A DNA stretch of 64,000 bases from DASUPK01 sp963728875 (GCA_963728875.1 CAVSLJ010000003.1:496001-560000); one strand, 5' to 3'; counted from the stretch's first letter, positions 40,813 through 51,462 are shown. Numbers and translations: made by a program. Notes: generated by a model not told the origin, from the sequence alone.

Positions 40813-42240
40813 GGCTGTTGTTCATCGAAGATGAGCCGGAGCTGCACGAGGCGGTGCGTGCTGAGGTCGAAGCGTTCGGCGTAGTGGTGGACACAGCAAT
40901 CAATGCTGAGGAGGGGCTGTCGAGGAGGTCGATGCGGGCGGTTACGACCTCATCCTTTGTGATCTCAAGATTCCGGCTTCGGCTGAGGCGCCTGAGCCTC
41001 ACAAAAAGCACGGCATTCGGTCCTATGACCGCATTCGTGTGGTTGCACCAGGAGTTCCAATCATCATCTTCTCGGCGTTCGGAGAACTTGCTGATCTAGG
41101 TGATCGATTGTCGGAGGCCCAACCCGAAGACTTATTTGGGCAAGGGCCAGACAAGGTGGCGGTGAGCCGCACCAAGAGCCAGCTGGTTGAGGTTGTCGCC
41201 CTTGTACGTCGTCACCAGGAGAGCATGGAAGCCTTAGCCAGAGAGATAGAGGTGTCTGGATCGGAGGCGCGAGCTGAGATGAGCGATCTGGATGTGCGGT
41301 TGCTCAGCATCCATGCTCGTAGGCACGCCGGAGCAGCCGCGAAAGTGCGCCTTCTCAATGGAGGTAGGTCAGGGGCTCTGACCCTCAAGGTTGAGGTTGA
41401 CCAGCCAGACGGCTCGCCGGCTAGCAGGGTCGTCGCGAAGCTGAATGATCTTGACGACATCGAGGACGAGGAAGGTCGCTATGAGACGCATGTGTCACCG
41501 CTGCTTAATGCAGCCACCTACACGAACCGGCTGGAAACGCTACGAGCAGGCGCGCAAAACCGCGGTGGGCTCTTTTACTCACTCGCAGAGACTTACGACG
41601 CATCCCTGTTCGATGTCCTCAGGCGAAGCTCGGAGGATGCCACCGAAATCGTCAAGGAGATTCAGGCCAGCCTCGCCCCTTGGCACGGCGATGCGATGGC
41701 AACGACTCTTCAGGTCGGCGATGTCCGCCATGTTTTGTGCCAGAACGCGCCTCTCCGAACTCTTATATGAGGCGGATTGGGCGAATAGCGGCTCGCCGAG
41801 GTCTCGACGTCTATGTCCGCAGTGCCCCAGCGCACGGCGACCTCCACGGAGGGAACATCCTCGTGACGCCGGACAAGCGAGCGATCCTCATTGACTTCGG
41901 CCGAGTCGGTCCTGCCGGAAACGCGGTTGACCCGGTGACGCTTGAACTCAGCGCGGTTCTTCACCCGGACGCAGGAATTGAGCTTGGCGGCTGGCCGAGT
42001 CGCGAGCAGGCTGAACGCTGGAACGAGCGCGCCCACTACGTCAACGGGTGCCCGATCACCTCGTTCGTCGAGACCTGTCGGGATTGGTCAGACGCGGTGA
42101 GCCGGGGCGACCGAGAGGCTGACGCCGTTGTTTATGGGTATGCCCTGCGCCAATTGCTCTTCGACGAAGTTGACTTGGAGCTTGCAGCCGCGTATTCCCG
42201 CGGCGCAGCTCGCCGCTTGCTTGACGGTGAGGCCGGTTAG
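40809..42240 (+). CDS. Response-regulator receiver fused to APH-like kinase (frameshifted)
   Basis: About 477 aa, GTG 40809. Receiver: LLFIEDEPELHEAVRAEVEA (acidic pair), phosphoacceptor Asp in LILCDLKIP, Ser in PIIIFSAFGELADLG. A linker helix (ALAREIEVSGSEARAEMSDL) leads to a kinase-like domain: Gly-rich RLLNGGRSGALTLKVEV, Lys in SRVVAKLND, catalytic loop PAHGDLHGGNILV and metal motif ILIDFGRVG, then a helical C-lobe. This is the aminoglycoside/choline kinase-like fold, here placed as output of a receiver. Indels near 40922 and 41760-41810. It ends the operon. Confidence 0.75.
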
Positions 42241-42454
42241 AGAAGCAACCGTCCAAGCGTCGAGTCTCCCCCTGCGCTACGGCCTTCGCGTGAAAGGAAC
42301 ACTGACGCCGGCCGTTCACGTGCACGCTGGTGGCTCGAAGTCGCCAGGCCAAAAGTCGCCGCACCGAGGCTTTATTAGGTGAGCGACCGCGCTCTAACCG
42401 TGGACCGCCCGCAGCACGACCAGGCGACACGACCTCCCTACCATCCCGCGCCCC

Positions 42455-44287
42455 ATGCCCCGCCGCTCCGACCTCCGCAACGTCGCGATCATCGCCCACG
42501 TCGACCATGGCAAGACGACGCTCGTCGACGCCATGCTCTGGCAGTCCGGGGCGTTTCGGTCTGGGCAGGACGTCGCCGAGCGGGTCATGGACTCCATGGA
42601 TCTCGAGCGGGAGAAGGGGATCACGATCCTCGCCAAGAACACGGCCGTTCGGTACGGGGAGACCAAGCTCAACATCATCGACACGCCCGGGCATGCGGAC
42701 TTCGGTGGGGAGGTCGAGCGCGGGCTGACGATGGTCGACGGGGTGCTGCTCCTCGTCGACGCCTCCGAGGGGCCCCTCCCCCAGACGCGCTTCGTGCTCC
42801 GCAAGGCGCTCGAGGCCCATCTGCCGGTGATCCTGGTGGTGAACAAGGTCGATCGGCCCGATGCTCGGATCGGCGAGGTGGTCGATGAGGTCTATGAGCT
42901 CTTCCTCGACCTCGATGCCGACGAGTCGCAGATCGACTTTCCGATCGTCTACACGAACGCCAGGGCCGGCTGGGCCTCGCTGGAGGAGGGCGACGAGGGC
43001 ACCGACCTCTCCCCCCTCCTCGACCTGGTGCTGGAGCGGATCCCGGCGCCGGAGTACGAGGAGGGCGCGCCGCTGCAGGCGCACGTCACCAACCTGGACG
43101 CGTCCCCTTATGTAGGGCGGCTCGCGCTCTGCCGGGTGCGGAACGGGACGATTCGCGACGGGCAGCGGATCGCCTGGTGCCGGGCGAACGGCGAGATCTC
43201 CAACGCGACGGTCAGCAACCTCTACGTGACCGAGGCGCTCGAGCGGGTGGAGGCCACCGAGGCCGGGCCCGGCGAGATCATCGCCGTCGCCGGCCTGCCC
43301 GACGTGACGATCGGGGAGACGCTCGCCGATCCCGAGGACCCGCGGCCGCTGCCGGTGATCACGGTGGACGAGCCCTCGCTCTCGATCACGGTCGGGATCA
43401 ACACCTCGCCGCTGGCGGGCAAGGAGGGCATCGCGCCTGACGGCGCGGCAGATCCGCGACCGCCTCGACCAGGAGCTGGTCGGGAACGTCTCGATCCGGG
43501 TGCGCGACACCGAGCGGCCCGACGTCTGGGAGGTCGAGGGGCGCGGCGAGCTGCAGCTGGTCGTGCTGCTGGAGCTGATGCGGCGCGAGGGGTTCGAGCT
43601 CACCGCCGGCCAGCCGCAGGTGCTGACCCGCGAGGTCGACGGCAAGCACTGAACGAGCCGGTCGAGCTCCTCTCGATCGACGTGCCCGAGGACTTCGTCG
43701 GCGTCGTCACCCAGGCGCTCGCGGTGCGCAAGGGGCGGATGGAGCAGATGATCAATCACTCGACCGGCTGGGTCCGCCTCGAGTTCCTGGTGCCGGCGCG
43801 CGGGCTGATCGGCTTCCGGACCGAGTTCCTGACCGAGACCCGCGGCACCGGCCTGATGCACCACGTCTTCGACCGCTGGGAGCCCTGGGCCGGCGACCTG
43901 CGGATGCGGCCGACCGGCTCGCTGGTCGCCGACCGCCAGGGGAAGACCGCCGCCTTCGCGCTCTTCGGCCTGCAGGAGCGCGGCATGCTCTTCGTCGGCC
44001 CGGGCGAGGACGTCTACGAGGGGATGATCGTCGGCGAGAACTCGCGCGCCGAGGACATCGACGTCAACGCGATCAAGGAGAAGCAGCAGACCAACGTCCG
44101 GGCGGCGTCGGCCGACGAGATGGTCAAGCTGGTGCCGGCCAAGCGCCTCTCGCTCGAGGAGGCGGTCGAGTTCATCCGCGAGGACGAGTGCGTCGAGATC
44201 ACGCCCGAGTCGGTGCGGCCGCGGAAGGCGCTGCTCGACCGCACCGGCCGGGTGAAGGCGGCCCGCGAGGCCGCGCGGGTCGGCTGA
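42455..44287 (+). CDS. typA: BipA/TypA ribosome-associated GTPase
   Basis: 610 aa. G1 is IAHVDHGKTTL, G2 region EREKGITILAKN, G3 DTPGHADFGGEV, G4 VNKVDRPDAR. Domain II and the C-terminal domain (GRMEQMINHSTGWVRLEFLVPARGLIGFRTEFLT) are normal. Between 43433 and 43648 the protein reads as a low-complexity Arg/Ala string: one extra C at 43433 and one missing C near 43648 shift and then restore the frame. TypA binds ribosomes and helps assembly under stress and cold. 42241-42454 upstream holds no gene. Confidence 0.93.
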   Translation: MPRRSDLRNVAIIAHVDHGKTTLVDAMLWQSGAFRSGQDVAERVMDSMDLEREKGITILAKNTAVRYGETKLNIIDTPGHADFGGEVERGLTMVDGVLLLVDASEGPLPQTRFVLRKALEAHLPVILVVNKVDRPDARIGEVVDEVYELFLDLDADESQIDFPIVYTNARAGWASLEEGDEGTDLSPLLDLVLERIPAPEYEEGAPLQAHVTNLDASPYVGRLALCRVRNGTIRDGQRIAWCRANGEISNATVSNLYVTEALERVEATEAGPGEIIAVAGLPDVTIGETLADPEDPRPLPVITVDEPSLSITVGINTSPLAGKEGIAPDGAADPRPPRPGAGRERLDPGARHRAARRLGGRGARRAAAGRAAGADAARGVRAHRRPAAGADPRGRRQALNEPVELLSIDVPEDFVGVVTQALAVRKGRMEQMINHSTGWVRLEFLVPARGLIGFRTEFLTETRGTGLMHHVFDRWEPWAGDLRMRPTGSLVADRQGKTAAFALFGLQERGMLFVGPGEDVYEGMIVGENSRAEDIDVNAIKEKQQTNVRAASADEMVKLVPAKRLSLEEAVEFIREDECVEITPESVRPRKALLDRTGRVKAAREAARVG

Positions 44288-44295
44288 GCAGCCTC

Positions 44296-45634
44296 TCAGG
44301 GGACTGCGGCAAACAGCCGCCACTCGTCGGGGATGCCCTTGAGCTCGTGCGCGCCGCGCTCCTCGAATGGAATCCCGGATCCGGCGACGAGATCCTTGAC
44401 GGTGCTGGTGACGAGCACCTCCCCCGGCCCGGCCAGGGCTCCGACGCGCGCCGCGATGTGGACCGCGATGCCGCCGACGTCATCGTCCATCACCTCGACC
44501 TCGCCGGCGTGCAGGCCGATGCGCACCTCCAGCCCGATCGAGCGGGCCTTCTCGGCGATCGCGCCGCCGCAGCGGATCGCCCGTGCCGGGCCGTCGAAGG
44601 TGGCGAGGCTGCCGTCGCCGAGGCTCTTCACCTCCCGTCCGCCGAACCGCTCCAGCTCCCGCCGCACCGCGTCCTGATGAGCTCGCGAGCAGCTCCCGCC
44701 AGGCGGCATCCCCGAGCTCCACCGCGCGCGCGGTCGAGCCGCAGATGTCCGTGAACATCACCGTGGCGAGCACGCGGTCGGGCTCGGCCACCGATCGCGC
44801 GCCGGTCAGAAACTCCTCGATCTCGCCGACCACGGCCTCCATGTCGCCCGCCCAGGGCAGATGGTCGATCCCCGGCAGCTCCACGTACCGGGCCCCCGGG
44901 ATCTGCTCGGCGAGCTCCTCGCCGGCGCGTCGATAGACGACCCGGTCTCCGTGCCGGTGGATGACCAGCGTCGGGACGTGAATCGTCGGCAGGATCTCTC
45001 GGACATCGATGTCGAGGAACATCTCGAAGATCTGCTGGACCATCGCCGGACTCGCGGAGGAGCGCTCCATGCGGGCGGTGAACTCGGCGGCCTCGGGACT
45101 GCCCGCGAAGCTCGGAGCGAAGAGCTCGATCATCCCCTCCGCGTCCTGCCCCCAGTAGGGGGCGATGAACTCATCGGCCGACTCGCGAAGCGCCTCCGCG
45201 GGGGAGGCCCACGGGTAGTCGGGCGCCTCGGTGGTGCGCCCCATCGCGCCGTGGAGCACCAGGGCCGACACCCGTTCGGGGTGGGTGGCGGCGAACAGAA
45301 TGCTCATCGGACCGCCTTCGGAGATCCCGAAGAGGGCCGCCCGCTCGGAGCCGGCGGCGTCCATCACCGCCCGGACGTCGTCGATCCGCTGCTCCAGCGT
45401 CGGCACCTCGGCGACCGGGTCGGACAGCCCGTTGCCCCGCTTGTCGAAGATGATCAGGCGCGAGAACGAGCTGAGCCGCTCGAAGAAGTGGGCCATCGGA
45501 GGGGACTCCCACTGGAGCTCGAGGTGGGTCGAAAAGCCGAGGACGAGGACCAGGTCGATCGGCCCATCGCCGACGACCTGATAGGCGATCGAGGCGTCGC
45601 CGGACTTGGCGTACCGGGTCTGAGGAGAGGTCAG
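44296..45634 (-). CDS. Alpha/beta hydrolase fused to class III adenylate/guanylate cyclase (frameshifted)
   Basis: About 446 aa. N-terminal hydrolase: RYAKSGDASIAYQVVGDGPI, LIIFDKRGNGLSDP, elbow FGISEGGPM, His in LPGIDHLPWAGD. C-terminal cyclase: VLATVMFTDICGSTARAVEL (metal Asp), then after a shift near 44690 EVKSLGDGSLATFDGPARAI, GLHAGEVEVMDDDVGGIAVH and VTSTVKDLVAGSGI. This fusion is known in mycobacteria and other Actinobacteria, where the hydrolase part is thought to sense a ligand. The start is uncertain; 45634 is the first codon of the homologous region. Confidence 0.82.
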
Positions 45635-45779
45635 CGCAATCCTGAACCGAATCGTATCCCCGCCTACCGGCCGGCAGCCCGGAGCCCAAGCGGCGCACGC
45701 GTGCCAAGGGCTCGGGACTGACCCGAATGGCGCTGGTCCGTCGGGACACAGATTCCACAGTTCGTCGCAGAATGCTTGA

Positions 45780-45789
45780 CTTCTAGAAG
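45780..45789. promoter_or_regulatory. Palindrome CTTCTAGAAG before the higBA remnant
   Basis: A perfect 10-bp palindrome directly after TTGAC (45776-45780), upstream of the toxin start. In HigBA modules the antitoxin binds such sites in its own promoter. TTGACT could be the -35 element. Confidence 0.4.
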
Positions 45790-45805
45790 GATTGTGTTAT
45801 GAACG

Positions 45806-45982
45806 GTGCGATGGGAAGTCGAGTACACCGACGAGTTCGGCCGCTGGTTCGAGCAACTGCCGGACGGGCGCCCAGCGCAGGATCAGCGCGACGATGAGGA
45901 TCCGTCGAACGAAATGGCCCGACGTACTGGTCGTCCGACTGTCGATGCCGATCGCCGCTGCGCAAAGGAAGGTCTGATCTGA
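45806..45982 (+). pseudogene. higB: HigB/RelE-type toxin with internal deletion
   Basis: 58 codons from GTG 45806. The N-terminus VRWEVEYTDEFGRWFEQLPD and the last residues (KEGLI) match phage-derived Gp49/HigB toxins of about 115 aa. The middle is shortened and partly out of frame (GRPTVDA is recognisable), so the RNase core with its catalytic residues is missing. The stop overlaps the antitoxin start, as in intact modules. Confidence 0.65.
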
Positions 45983-46304
45983 TGGCCAGAAAATTCAGCG
46001 AGCTCGCCGATGATGGTGCGGGAAGAGACCGGGTGCTGAGGAGGAAATCAACGCCCATGTGCGTGCCATCGAAGACGCGACGCGGCTTGCGGACCTGCGG
46101 GAGCGATCCGGCAAGACCCAGCGCGAGCTCGCCGAGGTGATGAAGGTCACCCAGGAGAACATCTCCCGGATTGAGCGGGCGAACGATGCCTACCTCTCCA
46201 CGCTGGCGGGCTACGTCGAGGCCCTGGGCGGACGCCTCGAGCTGAACGCAGTGTTCCCCGACGAAGTGATCCTCCTTGGCGCGCTTTCGGACCGCGAGGA
46301 GTGA
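45982..46304 (+). CDS. higA: HigA-type XRE antitoxin (frameshifted near the start)
   Basis: About 107 aa. ATG 45982 gives MARKFSELADD, then small indels near 46010-46030 lead to the frame EEEINAHVRAIEDATRLADL, followed by the intact HTH RERSGKTQRELAEVMKVTQE and NISRIERANDAYLSTLAGYV, ending LSDREE. The HTH part from 46059 is undamaged. In a full module this protein neutralises HigB and represses the operon. Confidence 0.8.
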
Positions 46305-46352
46305 CGCGGCGACCTGGCTCTGTCGATTCTCCGCCGTCTAGTTTGCCCATTC

Positions 46353-46385
46353 CTACCTCGGGTAGTATTTTGCTACTCTGGGTAG
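46353..46385 (+). promoter_or_regulatory. Two TetR-type palindromes before the acyl-CoA dehydrogenase operon
   Basis: CTACCTCGGGTAG (46353-46365) and CTACTCTGGGTAG (46373-46385), 20 bp apart, match CTACCCAAGGTAG at 31616-31628 in both arms. They lie 49-81 bp upstream of ATG 46434, where a repressor would cover the promoter. Confidence 0.65.
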
Positions 46386-46433
46386 CAATGAGAGTCGCAT
46401 CGAGACCGAAACTTGAGGAGGACTTGACGCGCC

Positions 46434-47758
46434 ATGGCGACCGCTGAGCAGAAGGCGACGGAACAGGCTGAGAAGCAGGGGCAGAACGGGGAGGTCGACG
46501 AGGCTCAGATTCAGGAGCAGCTCGGGATCGAGGCCGGCGAGACCACCTTCTCGCTCGAGCTCTCCCAGGACCAGCAGGACATCCGCGACTGGGCGCACGG
46601 GTTCGCCGAGCAGGTGGTCCGGCCCGCCGCGCACGAGTGGGACGAGAAGGAGGAGTTCCCCTGGCCCGTCGTGCAGGAGGCGGCCAAGATCGGGCTCTAC
46701 GGCTTCGAGTCGGTCGCGCAGTTCTGGGCCGATCCCTCCGGGCCTCACCTTCCCGCTGGTGAACGAGGAGCTCTTCTGGGGCGACGCCGGGATCGGCATG
46801 GCGATCTTCGGGACGACCCTCGCGGTCGCCGGGATCTTCGGCTCCGGCACGCCCGAGCAGATGGTCGAGTGGGTGCCGCAGTGCTTCGGCGACCGAGAAC
46901 GACGTCAAGGTCGCCGCCTTCTGCGCCTCCGAGCCGGATGCCGGCTCCGACGTGTCCGGCTACCGGACCACCGCCAAGTACGACGAGGCCAAGGACGAGT
47001 GGGTCATCAACGGGCAGAAGGCCTGGGCGACCAACGGCGGGATCGCGAACGTCCACGTCGTGATCGCCTCGGTCGACCGCGAGCTGGGCTCGCGCGGCCA
47101 CGCCGCCTTCGTCATTCCCCCGGGCACCAAGGGCTGCGAGCAGGGCGCCAAGGTGAAGAAGCACGGCATCCGCGCCTCCCACACCGCCGACGTCCACCTG
47201 GACGACGTCCGCGTCCCCGGCTCCTGCCTGCTCGGCGGCAAGGAGAAGCTCGACGAGCGGATCGCCAAGGCGAAGGAGGGCAAGAGCTCGCAAGGGCCAG
47301 GCGGCGATGCGGACCTTCGAGCTCTCGCGGCCGACGGTCGCCGCGCAGGCGGTCGGCATCGCCCGGGCCGCCTACGAGTACGCCCTCGACTACGCCAAGG
47401 AGCGCGAGGCGTTCGGCCGCAAGATCATCGAGAACCAGGCGATCGCCTTCACGCTCGCCGACATGAAGATGGAGATCGACGCCGCGCGGCTGCTGACCCA
47501 CCGCGCCGCCTGGATGGGCAAGGCCGGCAAGGACTTCGACAACGCCGAGGGCTCGATGTCGAAGCTGAAGGCCGGCGAGGTCGCCGTCTGGGCGACCGAG
47601 CGCGCGATCCAGATCCTGGGCGGGAACGGCTACAGCCGCGAGTTCCCGGTCGAGCGGATGCACCGCGACGCCAAGATCTGGACGATCTTCGAGGGCACCT
47701 CGGAGATCCAGCGCCTGGTTATCTCCCGCGCGATCTCGGGCATGCAGATCAAGTATGA
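46434..47758 (+). CDS. Acyl-CoA dehydrogenase (frameshifted)
   Basis: About 440 aa after correction. An acidic N-terminal extension (about 35 residues) precedes LSQDQQDIRDWAHGFAEQVV. Then VAAFCASEPDAGSDVSGYRT (FAD/substrate loop), INGQKAWATNGGIANVHVV, and AAQAVGIARAAYEYALDYAK with REAFGRKIIENQAIAFTLAD. Catalytic Glu is in IFEGTSEIQRLVISRAISGM. Indels near 46741, 46886 and 47292 break the frame; the stop is uncertain because the next gene starts at 47755. It catalyses the first step of beta-oxidation-like reactions and is probably TetR-controlled. Confidence 0.88.
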
Positions 47759-48730
47759 CCGAATCGCACCCCGCCTGGCCGAAGGGCGGAGAGCCGCTCG
47801 GCGAGTACGAGGAGATCGAGCTGCACGGCCACAAGGTCGGCTTCCAGGGCGCCGGCTCGGGCGCGAGCTGATCGTGCTGCTGCACGGGATCACCTCGACC
47901 TCGGAGGCCTGGCGCGAGGTGATGCCGCGCCTCGCCGAGCGCTACACGGTCGTCGCGCCCGACCTGATCGGCCACGGCCGCTCGGCGAAGCCGCGCGGCG
48001 ACTACTCGCTCGGCGCCTACGCCGCCGGCGTCCGCGACCTGCTCGCCGTGCTCGGCTTCGAGCGCGGCGACCGTCGTCGGCCACTCCTTCGGCGGCGGGA
48101 TCGCGATGCAGTTCTCCTATCTCTTCCCCGAGTACGTCGAGCGGATGGCGCTGATCGCCTCCGGCGGGCTCGGCCGCGAGGTCCACCCCCTGCTCCGCGC
48201 CGCGGCCCTGCCCGGCTCCGAGTGGGTGCTGCCGCTGATGGCGCGCGAGTGGTCGGTGAAGGCCGGCGACGCGGTCCGCTCGGTGGCGGCCAAGGTCGGC
48301 ATCGAGGCCGGGCCCGACATCGCCGAGTTCGCCCGCGGCTACGCCTCCCTGGTCGAGGAGGGCGCGCAGCGAGGCCTTCATCCACACGATGCGCAGCGTG
48401 ATCGACCACGACGGCCAGCGCGTCTCGGCGCTCGACCGCCTCTACCTCGCCGACCAGCTGCCGACCCTGATCATCTGGGGCGACAACGACCCGGTGATCC
48501 CGGTCGAGCACGGCCGGAACGCCCACCGGATCGTCGCCCACAGCCGCTACGTCGAACTGCCGGGCTCCGGCCACTGGCCGATGCTCGACGCGCCGGACCG
48601 GATCGTCCAGGAGCTGACCGCATTCATGGAGGAGACCGAGCCGTTCGAGTGGTCGCTGGAGACGGTGCGCGAGCGCCTGCGGCGCGGGCCCCAGCCCGCC
48701 CCCGAGGCGATCGCCGCCGGGACCTCATAA
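47755..48730 (+). CDS. Alpha/beta hydrolase (frameshifted)
   Basis: About 325 aa: MTESHPAWPKGGEPLGEYEE, IVLLHGITSTSEAWREVMPR, VVAPDLIGHGRSAKPRGDYS, nucleophile elbow VVGHSFGGG, acid in IWGDNDPVIPVEHG and His in LPGSGHWPMLDAPD. The triad is complete. Three or four indels (47866, 48070, 48372) break the frame. It ends TAA just before a strong GGAGG for the next gene. In this operon it may hydrolyse an ester or CoA product. Confidence 0.85.
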
Positions 48731-48740
48731 GGAGGAAGCG

Positions 48741-50619
48741 ATGCTCGCCAGCCACTCTGCTCGGGGCGAGCAATCCGCCGGCGGGAGGGGCTGCGACCAG
48801 CGACGTGATCTACGCGACCGCCGGCGCGGTGGTGGTGACGATCCTGCTGCTCGGCCCGATCCTGCTCTACAAGCAGGGCCGCTTCCCGGCTGCTCGGCCG
48901 GCTCGCCGCCCTCGACGAGCGGGTCACGAAGCTGCCCGGCTGGGCCGCGCTGCCCGGCACGCTTCCTCGGCGTCACCCTGCTGATCGCCGTCTTCGGCAT
49001 GTACTGGGACATCTCCCTGCACATCGACCAGGGCCGCGACCCCGGCCCGCTCGCCAACCCCGCCCACTACTTCATCCTCGCCGGGCTCTTCGGCGTGCTG
49101 CTCGCCGGGGTGCTCGGCCATCGCCCTGCCGAACAAGCCGACCCGGACCTCCTTCGAGATCGCGCCCGGCTGGCACGCGCCGATCGGCGCGCTGATGATC
49201 GCGATCTGCGGCGCCAGCTCGCTGGCCGCCTTCCCCCTCGACGACATCTGGCACCGGATCTTCGGCCAGGACGTGACCCTCTGGGGACCGACCCACCTGA
49301 TGCTGATCGGCGGCGCCTCGCTCTCGGTGCTCGGCGCCTGGGCGCTGCACGTCGAGGGCGATGAGGAGCGCAAGGCCGCGGGCCGCGCCCTGCCCCATCT
49401 GGACCCGCTTCCGCGAGATGATCCTCGCCGGCGCCTTCCTGGTCGCGATGTCGACCTTCCAGGCGCGAGTTCGACTTCGGCGTGCCGCAGTTCGCGCTCG
49501 CCCTCCAGCCCACCCTGATCATGCTGGCCGCCGGGATCGCGCTGGTCACGGCGCGGATCCGGATCGGCCCGGCGGCGCGCTCGGCGCGCTGGTCGGCTAC
49601 CTCGCGATCCGCGGCACTGCTCGCCCTCCTGGTCGGGCCGCTGTTCGGCGAGATCACCCCGCACTTCCCGCCCTACGTCGCCGAGGCGCTGGTGGTCGAG
49701 GCGGTCGGCCTCGCCTACCTGCGCGGCCGCGACCGCCGCGGAGCGGCCGATCAGCTTCGGCGCGCTCGCCGGCCTCGGGATCGGCACGATCGGCCTCGCC
49801 GCCGAGTGGGGCTGGTCGCACGTCTGGGTCGTCAACCCCTGGCCCGCCTCCCTCTTCCCCGAGGGCGCGATCGCCGGCCTGATCGCCGCGCTCGCCGGCG
49901 GTCGTGATCGGCGGCTTCATCGGCAGGGCGCTGACCCCGGCGGTCGAGCGCACGCGAGCGGGTGCCGCGCCCCGCCCTCGCGGTCGCCGCCGTGGCCGCC
50001 GTCGGCGCGGTCGCCTTCCTGATCCCGGTGAACGCCGGGTCGCACGTCGACCGCCACCTTCGACCTCGACGTCCGCCAGACGCCGGACGGCCGCGAGGCC
50101 ACCGGCACCTTCCGGCTCGACCCGCCGGACGCCGCCCAGGACGCCTACTGGTTCAACCTGACCAGCTGGCAGGGCAAGGACGGCCCCGCGCAGATCGACA
50201 CGGCCGGAGCGGATCGGCCCCGGCCTCTACCGGATCACGAGCCCGATCCACGTCGACGGCACCTGGAAGACGACGCTGCGCCTGCACAAGGGCCGCCAGC
50301 TCGCCGGCCTGCCGATCTTCATGCCGGCCGATCCGGCGATCCCGGTCGGCCAGGTCCCGGTCGCAGCCGCAGATGACCCGCACCTTCCAGCTCGACCACA
50401 GCCTGCTCCAGCGCGAGCAGAAGAAGGGCGTGCCGGCGTTCCTGACGCTGGCCGCCTACCTCGGCGTCGGCGGGATCTCCTTCGCGCTGATCTTCGTGGT
50501 CGGCTGGGGCCTCGCGCGGCTCGAGCGCCGCGGCGGCGGGCCGCCGCGGCGCTCAGCCGCGCGGGCCGGCGGCGCGCGAGCCGAGGCGCAAGACCGGCAC
50601 CCGACCGGCCACGGCCTGA
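48741..50619 (+). CDS. Large polytopic membrane protein, unknown (frameshifted)
   Basis: About 620 aa after correction, about ten to eleven membrane helices. Recognisable pieces: VIYATAGAVVVTILLLGPIL, FGMYWDISLHIDQGRDPGPL, LTLWGPTHLMLIGGASL-like VTLWGPTHLMLIGGASLSVL, FGEITPHFPPYVAEALVVEA, a periplasmic domain (YWFNLTSWQGKDGPAQID, PIHVDGTWKTTLRLHKGRQ) and a last helix GVGGISFALIFVVGWGLARL. At least twelve indels occur. I know no name for the family. Stop and next start overlap (TGATG). Confidence 0.75.
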
Positions 50620-51462
50620 TGGGACTCCGCGATCGGATGAAGGATCTGGTCACCGGCCGGATCCCGACCGCCGACCTCGACGACCGCGACCCGGACTACA
50701 TCCGCGAGCAGCTCCCAGGGCTGTGGGTGCTCGCCTCGTTCTATTTCCGCGCCGACGTGCGCGGCCTGGAGCGGATCCCGGCCGAGGGGCCGGTGCTGCT
50801 GGTCGGCAACCACTCCGGCGGCAACGTCACCCCGGACACGATGGTCTTCACGCTCGCCTTCTCCGCGCCACTTCGGCGTCGAGCGCCGCCTCCACCCGCT
50901 GGTCCACAACCTGGTGCTGGCGATGCCGCTGCCCTTCAACCTCGCCAAGTTCGGCTGCGTCGCGGCCTCGCCGGAGAACGCCCGGCTGGCGCTCGAGCGC
51001 GACGCGCGTCGGTGCTCGTCTATCCCGGCGGCGACTGGGAGGTGCACCGCCCCTCCTGGCAGGAGGGCAAGGTCGACTTCGCCGGGCGCAAGGGCTGGGC
51101 GAAGCTCGCGATCGAGACGGGCGTGCCGATCGTGCCGCTGGTCGCGGTCGGCGGCCAGGAGACGGCGATCTTCCTCTCCCGCGGCGAGCGGCTCGCCAAG
51201 GCGCTCCAGCTCGACAGGCTCTTCCGGCTCAAGGTGCTGCCGATCTCGCTCTCGATCCCCTGGGGGCTCAACGTCGGCGACATGCTCGGCCACTGGCCGC
51301 TGCCGGCGAAGCTCACGGTCGAGGCGATGGAGCCGATCGACCTGCGGGAGCGGTTCGGCCGCAACCCGGACGTCGACGAGGTCTACGACGCACGTCACCG
51401 AGGTGATGCAGGCGAAGCTCGACGAGCTCTCCGCCGAGCGGCGCCTGCCGCTGGTCGGCTGA
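50619..51462 (+). CDS. PlsC-type lysophospholipid/glycerol acyltransferase (frameshifted)
   Basis: About 280 aa from ATG 50619. Acyltransferase block I is changed: GPVLLVGNHSGGNVTPDTMV has NHSGG in place of NHxxxxD. VLVYPGGDWEVHRPSWQEGK and VDFAGRKGWAKLAIETGVPI (block III/IV) follow, and a C-terminal IPWGLNVGDMLGHWPLPAKL. Proteins of this subtype are common in Mycobacterium and Thermoleophilia lipid operons. Indels near 50868, 51007 and 51388. It overlaps the membrane protein and is followed by the SRPBCC gene two bases later. Confidence 0.85.

Noticed and set aside
42241..42454. Possible intact tRNA-Pro or att site at the right edge of the accessory region
   Set aside because: I looked for the CGCCCCG acceptor and T-arm there and found neither.
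42056..44323. 755-codon minus-strand frame opposite typA
   Set aside because: Antisense shadow; the plus strand has all GTPase motifs.
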